Positions 61,240 to 64,000 of a stretch of DNA of 64,000 nucleotides are shown here, one piece after another (the first letter of the stretch is position 1; each line of letters starts with the position of its first letter). The position numbers and the translations under genes are program-made. Source of the stretch: Devosia nitrariae (lineage in GTDB: Bacteria > Pseudomonadota > Alphaproteobacteria > Rhizobiales > Devosiaceae); assembly GCF_030160115.1 (NCBI RefSeq), contig NZ_BSNS01000024.1, positions 496,001 to 560,000 on the forward strand, given 5' to 3'. Below the pieces are notes generated by a model, which saw only the letters and a program-made list of their open reading frames with translations, ran no database searches and was not told the DNA's origin.

Positions 61240-62095
61240 TGACATCTTCATCGATCGCGATGGCCATCGCACCTGGTTCAAATGGCATCGCGCCCGGCGC
61301 CACGGCAGCGACCCTGTTTTTACCGGCCGGCGCATCCTCGAGGGCATGCAGCTCGGCGCCAGCGTCGAGGTCGACCTCGTCGTCCATGCCGATCGCGGCA
61401 TGGCTGTGTTGCACAACCTGACGCTCGAGCGTGAGACCACAGGCAATGGACGCGTGCGCGATACTTCCGCGCAAACGCTGCGTGCACTGAACCTGCGCGG
61501 TAACGACGGTGCGCCGATCGCCGACAAGGTGATGCTGCTCGAGGATCTCGCGGCGCTTCTCGCCCGTGACGGCGCGCATTCGGACGCTCTGCTGCAACTC
61601 GACTACAAGGAGGATGCTGCGGCGCTCGACGCGCAGACCGTCGCCAATTTCGCCGCGGCGCTCGCGCCGGTGGCGCGGCACTTCATCATTTCCTCAGGCG
61701 ATGCGGCGTCGGTCGCGATGCTGTCGGCCGGCCTGCCCGACCTCGATATCGGCTACGATCCCTGCCATGGCGGGACGCTGGCAGAGCTGCGCGCAACCGG
61801 CAACTATGCCGCCTTCGTTGCCGACGCAATTGCTGCGGCGCCGAGGGCTACGCTCATCTACCTCGCTTATCCCGTCGTGCTCGAGGCGGAGGAAGCCGGC
61901 TTCGATATGATTGGCGCCTTTCATGCCCACGGCCGTCGGGTCGATACCTATACGCTGCAGCGTGCCGATGTCGAAGGGATTGCCATCGCCGAACGGCTGA
62001 TCGCGTTGAAGGTCGACCAGATCACCACGGACGATCCGCACGGGCTGGGTGCGGCACTGGCGCTACGGGCGAATACGCCGGCGGTTACAGTCTGA
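61232..62095 (+). CDS. Glycerophosphodiester phosphodiesterase-like protein
   Basis: A 287-residue protein resembling the GDPD family. The usual A-H-R-G start is changed to WFKWHRARRHG; then EVDLVVHADRGMAVLHNLTL holds the metal Glu/Asp and the second catalytic His, and LQLDYKED, QITTDDP fit the barrel strands. No signal, so it acts on an imported phosphodiester, releasing a phosphorylated alcohol. The 8-base overlap with the ATPase gene ties it to the importer. The divergent N-terminal motif makes the substrate less certain. Confidence 0.75.
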   Translation: MHSDIFIDRDGHRTWFKWHRARRHGSDPVFTGRRILEGMQLGASVEVDLVVHADRGMAVLHNLTLERETTGNGRVRDTSAQTLRALNLRGNDGAPIADKVMLLEDLAALLARDGAHSDALLQLDYKEDAAALDAQTVANFAAALAPVARHFIISSGDAASVAMLSAGLPDLDIGYDPCHGGTLAELRATGNYAAFVADAIAAAPRATLIYLAYPVVLEAEEAGFDMIGAFHAHGRRVDTYTLQRADVEGIAIAERLIALKVDQITTDDPHGLGAALALRANTPAVTV

Positions 62096-62096
62096 T

Positions 62097-62909
62097 TTAT
62101 TTCGGATCCTTCCGCGGCGCGTCCCTGAGCTTTTCGAGCAGATAGGCGTGGCACTCGGGGTTGGCGACGATCACTACACCCGTCTTCTCGTAGAACTCTG
62201 GGCCCCTTCCCCACCAGTCGGTGACGACGCCGCCGGCCTCCTGAACGAGCAGCACGCCAACGGCCCAGTCGACGAGCCCGGACTCCTCGAAATAACCAGT
62301 CAGCCGTCCGCAAGCGACATAGGCGCAGCTATTGGCGCTGGAGCCGACGATGCGCACTGCCCCGATCGGGTCGCGGATGCGGTCGAGCCGTTCGTAAGCG
62401 CCCGGATAGAGGGCGAGATTGCTGGTCGGCAGGCCTGTGCCGACCGCGAAGAACCTGGCGTCGGCCTGTTTGCTGACCGACAGCCGCTCGCCGTCGAGGT
62501 AGGCGCCCTCGCCCTTGATGACGGTGAACATCTCTTCTGCGACGGGATTGTAGAGCGCCCCACACACCGTCTCGCTGCCACGCCGCAGCGCGATCGAGAT
62601 AGTATAGTGCATGCCATTGATGAAGTTCGTGGTGCCGTCGATGGGGTCGACCAGCCAGCGGTATTCGGCATCGGTACCGGTGACGGGGTCAAACTCCTCA
62701 CCGGTGAAGCTCCAATCGGGATATTTGCCGATGAGACGCTTGCGGATGAGCAGTTCCGACTCCTTGTCCGCATCGGAGACGAAGTCGGCCGGGCCTTTGA
62801 CACCGATCTCGATCTCGCGGAAGCGCTCGAAATGCGTCTGCGTCAGCGCGCCCGCTTCGCGCGCGGCCGCCACCATGTCGGCCAGCACGGCATCGTAAGC
62901 AATCGGCAT
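62097..62909 (-). CDS. Inositol monophosphatase family protein
   Basis: A 270-residue Mg-dependent phosphatase: GEEFD, WLVDPIDGTTNFINGMHYTI (the family signature) and VDWAVGVLLVQEAGGVVTDW. Members act on inositol phosphates, histidinol phosphate or 3'-phosphoadenosine nucleotides. ATG 62909 follows GGGGAGATTCC. It is convergent with the GDPD gene (1 base apart), so its role with that operon is only positional. Confidence 0.92.
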   Translation of the reverse strand: MPIAYDAVLADMVAAAREAGALTQTHFERFREIEIGVKGPADFVSDADKESELLIRKRLIGKYPDWSFTGEEFDPVTGTDAEYRWLVDPIDGTTNFINGMHYTISIALRRGSETVCGALYNPVAEEMFTVIKGEGAYLDGERLSVSKQADARFFAVGTGLPTSNLALYPGAYERLDRIRDPIGAVRIVGSSANSCAYVACGRLTGYFEESGLVDWAVGVLLVQEAGGVVTDWWGRGPEFYEKTGVVIVANPECHAYLLEKLRDAPRKDPK

Positions 62910-62994
62910 TGGAATCTCCCCGGTCGATGGCAGCCATGCCGCCATGAAAGCGCTTCGAATGCAAGGGCTTGGCGTCAAGTTTGCCACGCCCACG

Positions 62995-63076
62995 GGGTCA
63001 TCCTCGCGAACGCGAGGACCTCTGTTTGCGATCTACGGGAACTCAACGGAGGTTCCCGCTTTCGCGGGAATGACCC
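62995..63076. repeat. Extragenic palindromic repeat element
   Basis: Outer arms GGGTCAT and ATGACCC enclose two hairpins: CTCGCG-AA-CGCGAG (63003-63016) and TTCCCGC-TTTC-GCGGGAA (63053-63070). The pattern is that of REP-like elements common between Rhizobiales genes. It lies between ilvA and the phosphatase gene. Confidence 0.65.
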
Positions 63077-63109
63077 GGTGGGTAGACCGGGTTTGGTGCC
63101 AACTCCCAG

Positions 63110-64000
63110 CTATGCACCCCGGCTGTCGAGGAAAAGCCGGTAGGCCGGGTTGGCGGTTTCCTCGGAATAGTCGTAGCCCAGCCGGTCAAGTGCGGCGAGG
63201 AATGCCTGCCGTTCTGCCACCGGCACCTGAATGCCGGCCAGCACCCGTCCATAGTCGGAGCCGTGGTTGCGGTAGTGGAACAACGAGATATTCCAATCCG
63301 GCTGCAGGCCTTCGAGGAAATCGAGCAGCGCGCGCGGCCGCTCGGGGAACTGGAAGCGGTAAAGCACTTCGTCTTCGGCATCGGCTGCCCGCCCGCCAAC
63401 CATATAACGCACATGGAGCTTGGCGAGCTCGTTGTCGGTCATGTCGACCACAGACAGGCCTTCCCCGGCCAGCAGGTCGAGGATCTGCTGCTTTTCCCGG
63501 TCCCCGCCCTTGAGTTTGACGCCGACGAAAATCTGCGCGGTGCTGCCGGTCGCGTATCGGTAGTTGAACTCGGTGATGGCCCTGTCGCCGAGCAACCGGA
63601 TGAAGGCCTTGTAGCTGCCCGGCTGCTCGGGGATGGTCACCGCCAGCAATGCCTCGCCACGCTCGCCGATCTCCGCCCGCTCTGCCACGTGCCGCAGCCG
63701 ATCGAAGTTGACGTTGGCGCCCGAGTTGATGGCAAGGAGCGGCCCGGCCGGCGCCGCGCCGTCGGCCACATGCCGGCGCAACCCGGCGAGCGCCAGTGCA
63801 CCGGCGGGTTCCGCGATGGCGCGGGTATCGTCGAATATGTCCTTGATGGCGGCGCAGATCTCGTCGGTCGTGACCGTCACTATGCCGTCAAGCAGTGCAT
63901 TGCAGAGCCGGAAGGTTTCATCGCCGACCCGGCGAACCGCGACACCGTCGGCGAAGATACCGACCCGGTCGAGCGTAACGGGATGGCCGGCAGCAATGGC
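63110..64000 (-). CDS. ilvA: Threonine dehydratase, C-terminal part (runs off the window)
   Basis: PLP-dependent threonine deaminase, first step of isoleucine synthesis. The visible 296 residues hold the end of the catalytic domain (VTVTTDEICAAIKDIFDDTR, then AEPAGALALAGL) and two ACT-like regulatory domains (about 63110-63660) with LLAVTIPEQPGSYKAF and FPERPRALLDFLEGL, as in biosynthetic, isoleucine-regulated IlvA. The active-site lysine part is beyond the right edge. Confidence 0.93.
   Translation of the reverse strand, partial: AIAAGHPVTLDRVGIFADGVAVRRVGDETFRLCNALLDGIVTVTTDEICAAIKDIFDDTRAIAEPAGALALAGLRRHVADGAAPAGPLLAINSGANVNFDRLRHVAERAEIGERGEALLAVTIPEQPGSYKAFIRLLGDRAITEFNYRYATGSTAQIFVGVKLKGGDREKQQILDLLAGEGLSVVDMTDNELAKLHVRYMVGGRAADAEDEVLYRFQFPERPRALLDFLEGLQPDWNISLFHYRNHGSDYGRVLAGIQVPVAERQAFLAALDRLGYDYSEETANPAYRLFLDSRGA

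Noticed and set aside
1..64000. CRISPR array, rRNA operon or plasmid origin
   Set aside because: No regularly spaced repeats, no rRNA sequence and no rep/par genes or iterons were seen anywhere in the window.

Overview
The window looks like chromosomal DNA of a high-GC alphaproteobacterium of the order Hyphomicrobiales (Rhizobiales), close to Devosia/Pelagibacterium-type genera. The order-level call rests on the rpsB-tsf-pyrH block next to dnaE, alphaproteobacterial LexA-type boxes, several small protein families typical of the order, and a Rhizobiales-like extragenic palindrome. The genus is inference only.

Layout. (1) 1-6320: housekeeping block on the minus strand: pyrH (partial), tsf, rpsB, dnaE and a 32-codon membrane ORF whose promoter carries two LexA-like boxes 21 bp apart. 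(2) 6461-17069: a nine-gene minus-strand sugar operon (binding protein, two permeases, ATPase, two TIM-barrel isomerases, two Gfo/Idh/MocA dehydrogenases, one GyrI-like protein) with a divergent LacI regulator and two exact LacI-type operators between them. (3) 17144 to about 31350: an accessory region beginning at tRNA-Arg(UCU). It holds a tyrosine recombinase, decayed phage capsid and tail genes, small stress-type proteins (CsbD, YeaQ/GlsB, HPF/RaiA-like, DUF4287, an orphan BrnA-type antitoxin), a GAF histidine kinase with a single-domain response regulator, an AI-2E-family membrane protein and several genes with frameshifts or stops. It ends in a truncated copper P-type ATPase that still has an intact MerR-type promoter. 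(4) 32329-39124: a peptide-type ABC transporter (binding protein, DppB-like permease, fused DppC-DppD protein, DppF-like ATPase) with an FCD/GntR regulator and a divergent DUF1028 hydrolase; two identical dyads lie in the divergent promoter. (5) 39155-43958: assorted core genes (ArsR, hemolysin III family, double cold-shock protein with DUF192 lipoprotein, glyoxalase, M15-type lipoprotein), two tRNA-Glu genes with different anticodons and a SpoIIAA-like protein. (6) 44317-49083: osmoregulated periplasmic glucan genes opgG, a 51-codon overlapping ORF, opgH and opgC. (7) 49080-56927: LacI regulator with a GH38-like/DUF5054 protein, divergent from an ABC importer without its own ATPase plus a CehA/McbA-type PHP hydrolase. 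(8) 57265-62095: a second importer (Tat-exported binding protein, two permeases, ATPase) ending in a glycerophosphodiester phosphodiesterase-like gene, facing an inositol-monophosphatase-family gene; ilvA (partial) closes the window.

The main theme is solute uptake joined to catabolism: four separate ABC importers, each next to its likely enzymes and (in three cases) its regulator. In three of the four, a strong hairpin sits between the binding-protein gene and the first permease gene, which would favour high binding-protein mRNA levels. The most interesting unexplained items are the SOS-type micro-protein upstream of dnaE, the micro-ORF between opgG and opgH, and the two unassigned catabolic importers. 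All functional calls are from motif recognition by eye; no database search was run.
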